A DNA stretch of 64,000 nt from Alphaproteobacteria bacterium (GTDB taxonomy: Bacteria > Myxococcota_A > UBA796 > CAJQPC01): positions 1 to 64,000 of the forward strand of contig JACKEV010000008.1 in assembly GCA_020632795.1 (NCBI GenBank), written 5' to 3'. A program made the translations under genes and the position numbers. Of the stretch, positions 23,288 through 31,487 are shown piece after piece (position 1 is the first letter of the stretch; every line of letters starts with the position of its first letter). Below the pieces are notes generated by a model. That model was not told where the DNA came from. It did not search any database and saw only the letters and a program-made list of their open reading frames with translations.

Positions 23288-23890
23288 ATGACGGACCCCA
23301 CCCGCCAGGAGACCCTCGCCCGTCTTCGGCAGACCATCGCCCGCCTGGAGGGGGGCGCGCCGAAGGTGCAGCGGGGCCGGCTCTCGACGCAAGCTGACGC
23401 GCTGGACGGCGCGCTGGGCGGGGGCCTGCCGCGCCCGGGGCTGGTGGAGCTGACCGGGCCGGCCGGGACCGGGCGCCTGTCGCTGGTGCTGCCGTGTGTC
23501 GCCGCGCTCACCGCCCGCCGCGAGCCGGTCGCGGTGGTCGATCCCCTGGGCCGGGTCTTCCCCCCCGGCTGGACCGGCGTGGTCGCCGAGCGCCTCGTCA
23601 TCGTCCAGCCCGCCCCGGAGCAGGCCGCCTGGGCCGGCGAGCAGCTCGCCCGCTCCGGCGCCTTCCCCCTGGTGCTGCTGCTGGAGCCCCCCCGCCTCGG
23701 CCGCGCCGGGGCCCGCCTGGGCCACGCCGCCGAGCAGGGTGGGGCCACCGTGCTGCTGCTCGCCGAGCGCAGCGACCCCCTGCTGCGGGTCGAGCTGCGC
23801 CTCTGCGTGCACGGGCGGGAGGGCGAGCGCGTCTGCGTGGAGATCATCCGCAGCCGGGGGGGCGGCGCCGGGCAGCGGATCCGGATCTGA
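23288..23890 (+). CDS. imuA: ImuA-like SOS mutagenesis protein (RecA-like fold)
   Basis: A 200-residue protein with a short RecA-like core: an initial helix (ARLRQTIARLEGG), ALGGGLPRPGLVELTGPAGTGRLSLVL where RecA/ImuA have a Walker-A-like loop (here GPAGTGR, with Arg replacing the lysine), and LLLEPPRLGRAGARL. ImuA works with ImuB and DnaE2 in damage-induced translesion mutagenesis in bacteria lacking umuDC. No imuB or dnaE2 follows; the next gene abuts on the opposite strand. A perfect GAACN4GTTC box immediately upstream supports an SOS role. There is no ribosome-binding site, consistent with near-leaderless expression. A related SulA-like RecA-fold protein is the main alternative. Confidence 0.78.
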   Translation: MTDPTRQETLARLRQTIARLEGGAPKVQRGRLSTQADALDGALGGGLPRPGLVELTGPAGTGRLSLVLPCVAALTARREPVAVVDPLGRVFPPGWTGVVAERLVIVQPAPEQAAWAGEQLARSGAFPLVLLLEPPRLGRAGARLGHAAEQGGATVLLLAERSDPLLRVELRLCVHGREGERVCVEIIRSRGGGAGQRIRI

Positions 23891-24283
23891 CTACAGCGCC
23901 ACCGCCGCCGCGAAGATCCCCAGGCTCACCAGCAGGATGAGGAGCTGCACGACCCCCCGCACGGCCGGGGTGCTGCGCCGGGCGGTGAGCTGGTGCCCGC
24001 CGGCCAGGAGCACGACCAGCCCCACCAGGCCCAGCTTGAGGTGCAGGCGCCCGTAGCTCCAGGGCATCTTCATCAGCTCGACCTGGGCGACCCCGGTGAC
24101 CAGCGCGACGGCCATCGCGGCCCACGACACCCGCCCGAACTGCCGGGCGGCGGCCTGGAGCAGGGCGCGGTCGGCGCCGGCCTTGCGCAGCGCCACCACC
24201 AGCGCGGCGAGCACGATCAGCCCGCCGGTCCAGGTCGCCGCGGCGATCAGGTGAAGCCAGCGGATCCAGCCCAGGGTGTCCAC
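23891..24283 (-). CDS. CopD-like four-helix membrane protein
   Basis: A 130-residue integral membrane protein with four predicted helices. The first carries WIRWLHLIAAATWTGGLIVL, matching the CopD/DUF2269-type His-containing helix (H-x-x-A-A-x-x-W-x-G-G). CopD proteins take part in copper uptake or in cytochrome-b561-like processes; with only the membrane core present, a more precise role is not possible. It starts with GTG at 24283, 12 bp after the L,D-transpeptidase gene on the same strand, so the two are probably co-transcribed. Its stop codon touches the convergent imuA stop with no gap. Confidence 0.75.
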   Translation of the reverse strand: MDTLGWIRWLHLIAAATWTGGLIVLAALVVALRKAGADRALLQAAARQFGRVSWAAMAVALVTGVAQVELMKMPWSYGRLHLKLGLVGLVVLLAGGHQLTARRSTPAVRGVVQLLILLVSLGIFAAAVAL

Positions 24284-24295
24284 CCGGGCGACGTA

Positions 24296-25012
24296 TCACG
24301 GCAGGATGAGGATGTCGGTCCGCATGCCCTCGGGCAGCATGGCGCGCAGGGCGTCCAGCTCGTCGTTGTCCAGGGCCACGCAGCCCCAGGTCCAGTCTGC
24401 GGAGCTGCCACCGCCGTGCACGAGGATCTCCCCGCCCAGGGCCGTGCGCTGGGGGGGCTTGCGGTCGGCGTCCAGGGCGGCCCGGATCTCGGAGGCTTCG
24501 GCCTCGCCGATCAGGCCCTGCCGGATCCCCCGCGCGGCGTCGTCCGCGTTGGGGTAATGCACCGCGATCGCCCCGTAGAAGTTCGACCAGGGCTTGTCGG
24601 AGCTGCGGTACCAGCCCTCCGGGGTGCGGCGGTCGCCCATGCGTTGCTTGGGGCCCGGGGGGTACACCCCCATGCGGTCCACCCCCAGCGCCACCGGCCA
24701 GCAGCCCGGCCCCTCGGCCAGCCGCCCGCCGGAGAACAGCATCAGGCGGCGGGCCTCCTTGGCGATCACGATGACCGCGTCGCCGTCCAGGCGCGGGTCG
24801 TCGGGGGTGGGCAGGTCCTCGACGGCGGCGAAGCAGCCGTCCGGCAGCACCGCGTCGACCCGCGCCGCGTCGACCCCGTCGGGGAGGGGCGCGGCGGCGA
24901 TCTCGGCCGGCGTGGGCGGGGCGGCGCGCGAGGGGGTGCAGCCGGCCCCGATGAGAAGAAAGACCCCCGTACACAGCCCGATTCCCAGGAGATGTGCGGT
25001 TTCGGCGTTCAC
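24296..25012 (-). CDS. L,D-transpeptidase (YkuD/ErfK family) lipoprotein
   Basis: A 238-residue lipoprotein with a YkuD catalytic domain. The active-site segment is HGGGSSADWTWGCVAL, giving the HGxx...SxGC-type triad with the catalytic Cys in WGCV. YkuD enzymes form 3-3 peptidoglycan cross-links or anchor proteins to peptidoglycan in the periplasm; a murein endopeptidase-like role (as for DpaA/YafK) is possible because of the YPPGPKQRMGDRRTPEGWY segment typical of YafK-like members. The lipobox is IGAGC. GTG 25012 is the best available start; no ATG exists before the signal peptide and the ribosome-binding site is weak. Confidence 0.87.
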   Translation of the reverse strand: MNAETAHLLGIGLCTGVFLLIGAGCTPSRAAPPTPAEIAAAPLPDGVDAARVDAVLPDGCFAAVEDLPTPDDPRLDGDAVIVIAKEARRLMLFSGGRLAEGPGCWPVALGVDRMGVYPPGPKQRMGDRRTPEGWYRSSDKPWSNFYGAIAVHYPNADDAARGIRQGLIGEAEASEIRAALDADRKPPQRTALGGEILVHGGGSSADWTWGCVALDNDELDALRAMLPEGMRTDILILP

Positions 25013-25086
25013 GTTCGCGGAGCTCTGCGCCGGGGGTTCACCAGGTACAGACCGCGTCGGGGTCGGGCGGTTCCGCAGGCACCCCT

Positions 25087-26724
25087 TCACCGCACCGCGA
25101 TGGCGGCGTCCAGCATGTTGTCGTAGTTGACCCAGTAGGGGCTGGTGCTGTGGGTGCCGCAGCCGCCGAAGTGGATGGCGGTGAACGTGAAGTAGTCGGT
25201 GGGGACGCTGATGGATGAGCCGGTCTTGGAGTCCCGCCACAGGATGGACATCGTGTAGTCCTGGTTCCAGGTGTAGGACTGGCCGGTGCGCCAGAACTCG
25301 ATGTAGCTGTTGCCGTTGCCGTCGCAGTTGACGAAGGTGAGGTCCTGGCCGTTGCTGCGCATGCCCTGGGTCGCGCCGCCCACGCTGGCCACGGCCCGCG
25401 GGATGAAGGTGATCCGCATGCGATCGCTGTCGTAGTCGGAGACGTCGACGTCGTAGCTGCTGTAGTCGGCGAGCTGCTCCAGCTCGGTGTAGTACTGGTT
25501 GCCGCTGGTGTCCCGCAGGTAGGCCATCGCCACGTCCAGCTCGTCGCGCATGGCGTCCAGAGCGCCCAGGGAGCCGATGTTGTCGGGGTGGATGACCGTC
25601 CAGCCGCCGCCCGCGTTGGTCATGTCGCAGTAGACCTGCATCGGGGTGCTGTTGAAGTCGACCCAGTATTCGCCGTCCGGGGCGCTGGTGCGGGTGGCCA
25701 GGATGTCGTTGCAGTTGACCGCGCCGCAGGCCGCGTCGCTGCCGAGCAGGTCGGCGGGCTCGTCCACGGTGCCGTCGCAGTCGTCATCCAGGCCCGAGCA
25801 GGTCTCGGTGGCGCCGGGGTACACGGTGGCGTGGGTGTCGTCGCAGTCGGTGCTGTCGCTGACGGTGCCGGAGGGCTGGAGGCAGGCGGTCCGGGCGGCG
25901 TTGGCGTCGCCGTAGCCGTCGGCGTCCGCGTCGGCGTACCAGGTGGAGGGGTCGCTCACGTCGTCATCGTCGTCGTCGATGGCGGCGTCGCAGTCGTCGT
26001 CGACCCCGTTGCATAGCTCAGTGGCCCCCGGGTGGACCGCGGCGTCAGCGTCGTCGCAGTCGTCGTCGGTCGCGCTGTAGCCGGTGGGCAGGGAGCAGTC
26101 GTCCACCGGGTAGTCGACGTCCCCGAAGCCGTCGGCGTCGGTGTCCTGGTAGTAGGTGACGGTCACGCCCTCGTCGACGTCGGCGTCGCAGTCGTTGTCC
26201 ACGTAGTCGCAGGACTCCGTGGCGCCGGGGTGGATGGCGCCGTCGGCGTCGTCGCAGTCCTGGCAGGCCCAGTGGCCGTCCCCGTCGGCGTCGACCGCGC
26301 CCGCCGAGCCGTCGCAGTTGTAGTCGTTGGGGTCGGTGCAGTCGTCCTCGGGGGCGCCGGGGTGGTACGCCGCGTCGCCGTCGTCGCAGTCGCCGCCCTG
26401 GGCGACGTGGCCCTCGGGGGCCCCGCACTGGGCGACGGCGGTGCTGTCGTCGCCGTAGCCGTCGGCGTCGGCGTCGGCGTACCAGGTCGGGGCGTCGACC
26501 GCGCCCACGTCGGCCACGCCGTCGCAGTCGTTGTCCAGGCCGTCGCAGACCTCGTCCGCGCCGGGGAACATGGCGGCGTTGGTGTCGTCGCAGTCGTCTG
26601 CGGCGGGCACGCCGTCGCCGTCCTCATCGACCACCGTGCCCGTGTCGTCGACCGCGGTCTCCTGGACGATATCCTTGTTCCGGCACGCGGAGAGGGCCAT
26701 CAGGGTGAGCAGGACGCGCATCAT
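25087..26724 (-). CDS. MopE-like DxDxDG repeat lipoprotein with fibrinogen-like C-terminal domain
   Basis: A 545-residue surface lipoprotein (MMRVLLTLMALSAC signal). Residues 30-330 contain about six units of the putative metal-binding MopE/PF11617 type: D-C-D-D, then (Y/F)PGA-(T/D)E-x-C-(D/N)-x-x-DNDCDG, then W-Y-x-D-x-D-x-DG(Y/F)GD. Calcium binding is likely from the Asp spacing. From about 345 to the end a fibrinogen C-terminal-type domain follows, shown by DGEYWVDFNSTPMQVYCDM and GGGWTVI, with paired cysteines. The combination suggests adhesion or carbohydrate recognition at the cell surface. A TACGTT -10-like element lies 29 nt upstream of the ATG. Confidence 0.88.
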   Translation of the reverse strand: MMRVLLTLMALSACRNKDIVQETAVDDTGTVVDEDGDGVPAADDCDDTNAAMFPGADEVCDGLDNDCDGVADVGAVDAPTWYADADADGYGDDSTAVAQCGAPEGHVAQGGDCDDGDAAYHPGAPEDDCTDPNDYNCDGSAGAVDADGDGHWACQDCDDADGAIHPGATESCDYVDNDCDADVDEGVTVTYYQDTDADGFGDVDYPVDDCSLPTGYSATDDDCDDADAAVHPGATELCNGVDDDCDAAIDDDDDDVSDPSTWYADADADGYGDANAARTACLQPSGTVSDSTDCDDTHATVYPGATETCSGLDDDCDGTVDEPADLLGSDAACGAVNCNDILATRTSAPDGEYWVDFNSTPMQVYCDMTNAGGGWTVIHPDNIGSLGALDAMRDELDVAMAYLRDTSGNQYYTELEQLADYSSYDVDVSDYDSDRMRITFIPRAVASVGGATQGMRSNGQDLTFVNCDGNGNSYIEFWRTGQSYTWNQDYTMSILWRDSKTGSSISVPTDYFTFTAIHFGGCGTHSTSPYWVNYDNMLDAAIAVR

Positions 26725-26753
26725 GCACCTCGATTCTGAGCAGGCGGGGGGCC

Positions 26754-26759
26754 AACGTA
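26754..26759 (-). promoter_or_regulatory. Candidate -10 element for the MopE-like gene
   Basis: TACGTT on the minus strand, 29 nt upstream of the ATG at 26724, within the divergent region shared with the ATP-grasp operon. Confidence 0.3.
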
Positions 26760-26822
26760 TCCGATGTTCATCGCAAGATGGCGGTCAAACGGCGTCCGGG
26801 GTCGCCACAGGGTGGGCCGCGT

Positions 26823-26828
26823 TAAGCT
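26823..26828 (+). promoter_or_regulatory. Candidate -10 element of the ATP-grasp operon
   Basis: TAAGCT ends 26 nt before the ATG at 26855; identical to the element at 21473. Confidence 0.35.
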
Positions 26829-26854
26829 CCGCGCACGCCACACCAGGAGCCTGC

Positions 26855-28303
26855 ATGGCCGCCGTGACCGACCACCTCACCCGCGTGGAGCCCGACACCT
26901 TCACGCCCACCGAGCACTTCTACGCCAAGGTGCTCAACGCCCAGGTCCACCCCCTGGTGCGCTTCTTCATGACCCTGGGCAACGAGCGCATCCTGCAGCG
27001 GTACTGCCACATGCACCCCGAGGTGGACGCCGAGGCGGTGCACGAGCTGCTGGCCTCGAAGCCCTTCGCCTTCCACTGGGCGGGCGCGGACCTGTTCTGC
27101 ACGACCACCGCGGAGGGCCGGCGCCAGCTCGTGGTGATCGAGACCAACTCCTGCCCCTCCGGCCAGAAGTCCATGCCCCGGGTGGACGAGGACCAGGAGC
27201 AGGCCGGCTACCGCGCGCTCCTGGAGCGCTGCTTCCTGCCCCTGCTCCGGCGCCGGGGGCTGCCGCCCGGCGGGCTCGCGGTGCTGTACGACAAGAACCC
27301 CATGGAGGCGTTCGGCTACGCGCGCACCCTGGCGGACCTCTGCGAGGAGCCGGTGGACGTGGTCGGCTGGCCCAAGGACAGCGCCGCCCCCCTCGCCCGC
27401 TTCGACGCTGGCGTGCTGGAGGTCCGCGACGCCGTGGACGCCCCGTGGCGGCCGGTGCGCGCGGCCTTCCGCTACGTGACCCAGCGCCCCTGGGACCGCA
27501 TCCCGCCCATCACCCGCACCCTCATCTTCAACCCGGTGATCGCCTGCCTGGCGGGCGGGCGGAACAAGATGCTGGCGGCCAAGGCCTACGACCTGTTCAA
27601 CGCCGAGATGGAGGGCACGGGCCTGAGGGTCCGGGTGCCCGAGACCATATGGGACGTCAGCATGCGGGAGGTGCCCCTGTGGGTGCAGCGCATGGGCGGC
27701 GTGGCCGTGGTGAAGGTGCCCTACACCAACGCCGGGCAGGGGGTCTACACGATCACCAACCGCGCTGAGCTGGACGCCTTCATGGCCCTCGAGCAGCGCT
27801 ACGATCGCTTCATCGTGCAGTCCCTCATCGGCAACGCGAGCTGGAGCAGCCGCAGCCGCGGCGACCGGCTCTTCCACATCGGCACCGTGCCCGACCGCAA
27901 GAACGACATCTACGTGGCGGACCTGCGCTTCATGGTCGGGGCGAGCCCGGAGGGCTGGTTCCCGGTGGCGGTGTACGCACGGCGCACCCGAAAGCCCCTG
28001 CTGCCCGCCCTCGACGGCACCTGCTCGGCCTGGGACATGCTGGGCACCAACCTGTCGGTGCAGACCGCCGACGGCGGCTGGGACACCGAGACCGAGCGCC
28101 TGTTGCTGATGGACAGCCGGGACTTCAACAAGCTCGGCATCGGCGTGGACGACCTGATCGAGGCCTACATCCGGACCATCCTGGCGGCGACGGCCATCGA
28201 TCGCATGGCCCGCCAGCTCATCACCCAGAAGGGGGTGTTCCGGCGTCGCCTGTTCAGCTCCCTCAACCCTGACCCCGCTCTCCTGGAGGAGGTGATCGCT
28301 TGA
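26855..28303 (+). CDS. Circularly permuted ATP-grasp-like protein (putative amidoligase)
   Basis: A 482-residue cytoplasmic protein, first of a three-gene operon. The order of motifs suggests a circularly permuted ATP-grasp: VVIETNSCPSGQKSMP (95-108) resembles the metal-binding E-x-N strand, CLAGGRNKMLAAK (231-243) the N-K-x-x-x helix, VVKVPYTNAGQGV (285-297) the nucleotide-binding lysine and glycine loop, RFIVQSLI (318-325) the adenine-binding strand, and ADLRFMVG the following strand. ATP-grasp enzymes join a carboxylate to an amine using ATP. The ATG follows AGGAG. The gene overlaps the next by 4 bp. Family assignment rests on motif order only. Confidence 0.68.
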   Translation: MAAVTDHLTRVEPDTFTPTEHFYAKVLNAQVHPLVRFFMTLGNERILQRYCHMHPEVDAEAVHELLASKPFAFHWAGADLFCTTTAEGRRQLVVIETNSCPSGQKSMPRVDEDQEQAGYRALLERCFLPLLRRRGLPPGGLAVLYDKNPMEAFGYARTLADLCEEPVDVVGWPKDSAAPLARFDAGVLEVRDAVDAPWRPVRAAFRYVTQRPWDRIPPITRTLIFNPVIACLAGGRNKMLAAKAYDLFNAEMEGTGLRVRVPETIWDVSMREVPLWVQRMGGVAVVKVPYTNAGQGVYTITNRAELDAFMALEQRYDRFIVQSLIGNASWSSRSRGDRLFHIGTVPDRKNDIYVADLRFMVGASPEGWFPVAVYARRTRKPLLPALDGTCSAWDMLGTNLSVQTADGGWDTETERLLLMDSRDFNKLGIGVDDLIEAYIRTILAATAIDRMARQLITQKGVFRRRLFSSLNPDPALLEEVIA

Positions 28304-29334
28304 AACACTCCGCAGCCTTCCCCGAGGCTGCCGTCGTCGACCAGCTCCGGCTTGATGAACTCCCGCGCGGAGAGATCTCCCGCCTGCTGATCGACATGGC
28401 CCATGACGGCCTCGGATTCCCCGTCCGCATCCCGGTGCTCGTGGCTCGGGGGGTGAAGGACGGGCCCACCTTCGGCGTCACCGCGGCGCTGCACGGCAAC
28501 GAGCTGAACGGGATGCCGGTCATCCACGGGCTGATGCGCTCGGTGAGCGCCCAGAACCTGAGGGGCACGGTGGTGGGGGTGGTCGCGATGAACCCCCCGG
28601 GCGTGGTGCGCCGCCAGCGGGCGTTCTCGGACGACTCGGACCTCAACCACATCATGCCGGGGCGCCACGACGGCACGGGGGCCCAGGCCTACGCCCACCG
28701 CATCATCGAGCGCATCGTCCGCCACTTCGACTACCTGGTGGACCTGCACACCGCCAGCTTCGGGCGGGCGAACTGCCTCTACATCCGGGCGGACATGACC
28801 GACGAGACCATCGCCCGGATGGCCTACCTCCAGCGGCCGCAGATCATCGTGCACAACCCGCCGAACGACCTCACCCTCCGGGGCATGGCCCAGGAGCTGG
28901 GGATCCCGGCGATCACCCTGGAGATCGGCAACCCGCACCGCTTCCAGAGCGAGTACATCCGGCGCTCTCGGGTGGGCCTGAGGGCGGTGCTGTCGGCGGC
29001 GGGCATGGTGCAGAAGCGGCCGGTGGCGCTGGGCGAGGCGCCGGTGCTCTGCGAGCGCAGCTACTGGTTCTACACCGACCACGGCGGCCTGCTGGAGGTC
29101 CTGCCGCCGGTCACCGACCGGGTGGAGGAGGGCGAGGTCGTCGCGCGGCTCAGCTCGGTGTTCGGGGACGTCGTGCGCAGCTATCTCGCCCCCCAGAGCG
29201 GCGTGGTCATCGGCAAGAGCGTCGATCCGATCGCGGAGACGGGGGCGCGGATCCTGCACCTGGGGCTGGTCACCTCGGACGATCATCCCTATGTGCCTCG
29301 GGACCTCGACACCATCCTGCGACTCCCGGAGTAG
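28300..29334 (+). CDS. M14-type succinylglutamate desuccinylase/aspartoacylase family protein
   Basis: A 344-residue zinc hydrolase of the AstE/AspA branch of the M14 carboxypeptidase fold. The zinc ligands are visible: His65 and Glu68 in ALHGNELNG and His150 in DLHTAS. A C-terminal beta-barrel region (residues 245-330) has the lipoyl-like GVVIGKSVDPI segment common in this family. These enzymes remove acyl or amidoacyl groups from amino acids. It starts with TTG overlapping the upstream TGA (TTGA), preceded by GGAGGAGGTG at good spacing, so translation is coupled. Flanking ATP-grasp genes suggest that it trims or recycles the product of the ligases. Confidence 0.88.
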   Translation: MKHSAAFPEAAVVDQLRLDELPRGEISRLLIDMAHDGLGFPVRIPVLVARGVKDGPTFGVTAALHGNELNGMPVIHGLMRSVSAQNLRGTVVGVVAMNPPGVVRRQRAFSDDSDLNHIMPGRHDGTGAQAYAHRIIERIVRHFDYLVDLHTASFGRANCLYIRADMTDETIARMAYLQRPQIIVHNPPNDLTLRGMAQELGIPAITLEIGNPHRFQSEYIRRSRVGLRAVLSAAGMVQKRPVALGEAPVLCERSYWFYTDHGGLLEVLPPVTDRVEEGEVVARLSSVFGDVVRSYLAPQSGVVIGKSVDPIAETGARILHLGLVTSDDHPYVPRDLDTILRLPE

Positions 29335-29339
29335 CGCGC

Positions 29340-30320
29340 ATGCGCCTCATCGTCCTCGTCAACGACGCCACCGCGCTGGGGGCCACCCAGACCACCACCC
29401 TGCTGATCGGCCGGGCCGCCGCCCGAGGACACGACACCTGGGTCGCCGGGGTCGACGGGGTGGGCCTGCGCCCCGACGACCGGGTGACCCTGCAGGCGCG
29501 GCGGGCGCCGGCCTTGGAGGGCCGCGCGCTCACCGAGGCGCTGCGGGCCCAGGTCCCCGAGGCCCTCGCCCTTGGCCCCGGCGACGCCCTGTTCATCCGC
29601 ACCAACCCGGCGCGGGACGCCAGGCGGGCCTTCGCCCACGACACCGCGCTGGAGCTGGCGCGCATCGCCCGGGACCAGGGGGTGGCGGTGATGTCGGACC
29701 CCGAGGGGCTGATGCGGGCCTCCAGCAAGCTCTACCTGAGTGTGCTGCCCCCGCGCTTCCGGCCCCACACCCTGGTCAGCCGGGACGTGGACGCGCTGCG
29801 GGCGTTCATCGCCGACGCGCCGGGGGACTGCGTGCTCAAGCCCCTGCGCGGCACCCACGGGCGCGACGTGTTCGTGGTCCGCAAGGACAACCCCCAGAAC
29901 GTGCGGCAGATCATCGACGTGCTGACCCGCGGCGGCTTCGCGATGGCGCAGCGGTTCGTGCCCGAGGCGGTCCAGGGGGACACCCGGGTGCTGGTGCTGG
30001 AGGGGCAGCTCCTGCGGGTGGGGGGCCGGGCGGCGGCGGTGCGCCGGGTGCCGGGGGGCGACGACTTCCGCAGCAACGTCAGCGCGGGAGGCCGCAGCGC
30101 GAGGGGCGCGTTCCGCCCGGTGATGCAGGAGATCGTCGACGCCATCGGCCCCCGGCTGGAGGCCGACGGGGTGCTGCTGGCAGGGCTCGACCTCATCGGG
30201 GACGTGGTCGTCGAGGTCAACGTCTACAGCCCCGGCGGGGTGGCGGACATGGGCCAGCACGAAGGCGTGGACTTCGCGGGGCCGATCCTGGACGCGGTGG
30301 AGCGGGGGTGGAGACGTTAG
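29340..30320 (+). CDS. Glutathione synthetase-like ATP-grasp ligase
   Basis: A 326-residue protein resembling prokaryotic glutathione synthetase GshB: an N-terminal Rossmann-like domain (LIVLVNDATALGATQTT), a nucleotide-binding segment DCVLKPLRGTHGRDVFVV with the ATP lysine and glycine-rich loop, DDFRSNVSAGG corresponding to the DFRAN..GG loop of GshB, and VVVEVNVYSPGG matching the magnesium-binding E-x-N strand. It would ligate an amino acid to a peptide carboxylate. It begins 5 bp after the M14-type gene, completing the operon. No gshA-like gene is next to it, so glutathione itself is not implied. Confidence 0.85.
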   Translation: MRLIVLVNDATALGATQTTTLLIGRAAARGHDTWVAGVDGVGLRPDDRVTLQARRAPALEGRALTEALRAQVPEALALGPGDALFIRTNPARDARRAFAHDTALELARIARDQGVAVMSDPEGLMRASSKLYLSVLPPRFRPHTLVSRDVDALRAFIADAPGDCVLKPLRGTHGRDVFVVRKDNPQNVRQIIDVLTRGGFAMAQRFVPEAVQGDTRVLVLEGQLLRVGGRAAAVRRVPGGDDFRSNVSAGGRSARGAFRPVMQEIVDAIGPRLEADGVLLAGLDLIGDVVVEVNVYSPGGVADMGQHEGVDFAGPILDAVERGWRR

Positions 30321-30344
30321 GAGGGGGAGACGCAGGAGTTCGCG

Positions 30345-31487
30345 ATGATCCGCAAGCTGTCGTTCCACAACTTCAAGGCGCTCCGTGACGTCGACATGGC
30401 GCTGGAGCGGCTGACCGTGCTGGTCGGGCCGAACGCATGTGGGAAGACGAGCGTCCTGAAGGGGGCGGAGATCCTGTGCGAACTGAGGGGGGTCTCGGCG
30501 GATGGTCCTGGACGAGAGAGCTTCGTACGTAGGGCCTTCGGAGGGAACAGGGAGGCGGTCGAGTACATCTCTCGGCCTGGCGCGAACCACGCTCGAGTGG
30601 CGGTGTGGAACGACCCAGAGCGTTCTACGTTTGTCCAAGTCAGTCCTCGCACTGACGTTCCATGGGCGGCTATCCAGATCGTCTCCGATTTTGGACATAT
30701 TACGGAATGGGATTCGCGACGTTCTGAGAAGGCCACGGCTGAAAAGCTCGCCCGTTTCGCCCCCGGCCCAGCCCTCCTCCTCAACTTCGACGCCGAACAC
30801 CTCGCCGCCCCGACCCCCGCCGCAGGCGACATCCCGCGGGTCTCTTCCAACGGTGCTGGCCTGTCCACGGTCATCGCCACCCTCGCTGCCCGTCGGGACG
30901 ACACCCTCGACCGCATCGTCGTCGACCTCGCCCAGGTTGTCCCCGGCGTCGAGGATCTCCGGGTCCTCCCGACCACGATCACCGTGCATGAGGAGGAGCC
31001 CGTCCGCATCCAGGACCAGGTCCTGCCCTACCGCAGCGCCCGCACCCTCGGCGGTTGGCGCTTCGAACTCAAGATGCGCGGCGTCGGCTGGATCCCTGCC
31101 CATCAGCTCAGCGAAGGCACCCTGCTCACGCTGGGCCTGCTGACCACCCTGCACAGCCCCCAGCGCCCCAGCGTGCTGCTGCTCGATGACATCGATCGGG
31201 CCCTGCATCCCCTCGCCCAGAAGGAGCTGATCACCGCTCTGCGCCGCATTTTGGAGGAACACCCGACCCTCCAGGTCATCGCCACCAGCCACTCCCCCTA
31301 CCTGTTGGATCACTTCGAGCCGGAGGAGGTGCGGGTGATGCGGCTGGACGACACCGGCGGCGCGCTGTGCCGCAAGCTCACCGAACACCCCGACTGGCCC
31401 AAGTGGGCGGACACAATGACCCCTGGCGAGTTCTGGTCCTCGGTCGGAGAGGCCTGGATCACCGGCGAGGCGCCCGAGGATGACTGA
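30345..31487 (+). CDS. AAA15/RecF-like ABC-type ATPase
   Basis: A 380-residue single-gene ABC-type ATPase of the AAA15/AAA21 (OLD-like) group. Walker A is GPNACGKTS (28-36), the signature LSEG at 255-258, Walker B VLLLDDID (277-284, with Asp where most have catalytic Glu), and the H-switch ATSHSP (313-318). Such ATPases work with an effector nuclease in OLD, PARIS, Gabija-like and related defence systems. Its stop overlaps the next gene by 8 bp, so the two are translationally coupled. Bases 30601-30720 are about 54% G+C, far below the surroundings, suggesting foreign origin of at least this lid region. The ribosome-binding site is the G-rich GGAGGGGGAG/AGGAG run. Confidence 0.88.
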   Translation: MIRKLSFHNFKALRDVDMALERLTVLVGPNACGKTSVLKGAEILCELRGVSADGPGRESFVRRAFGGNREAVEYISRPGANHARVAVWNDPERSTFVQVSPRTDVPWAAIQIVSDFGHITEWDSRRSEKATAEKLARFAPGPALLLNFDAEHLAAPTPAAGDIPRVSSNGAGLSTVIATLAARRDDTLDRIVVDLAQVVPGVEDLRVLPTTITVHEEEPVRIQDQVLPYRSARTLGGWRFELKMRGVGWIPAHQLSEGTLLTLGLLTTLHSPQRPSVLLLDDIDRALHPLAQKELITALRRILEEHPTLQVIATSHSPYLLDHFEPEEVRVMRLDDTGGALCRKLTEHPDWPKWADTMTPGEFWSSVGEAWITGEAPEDD

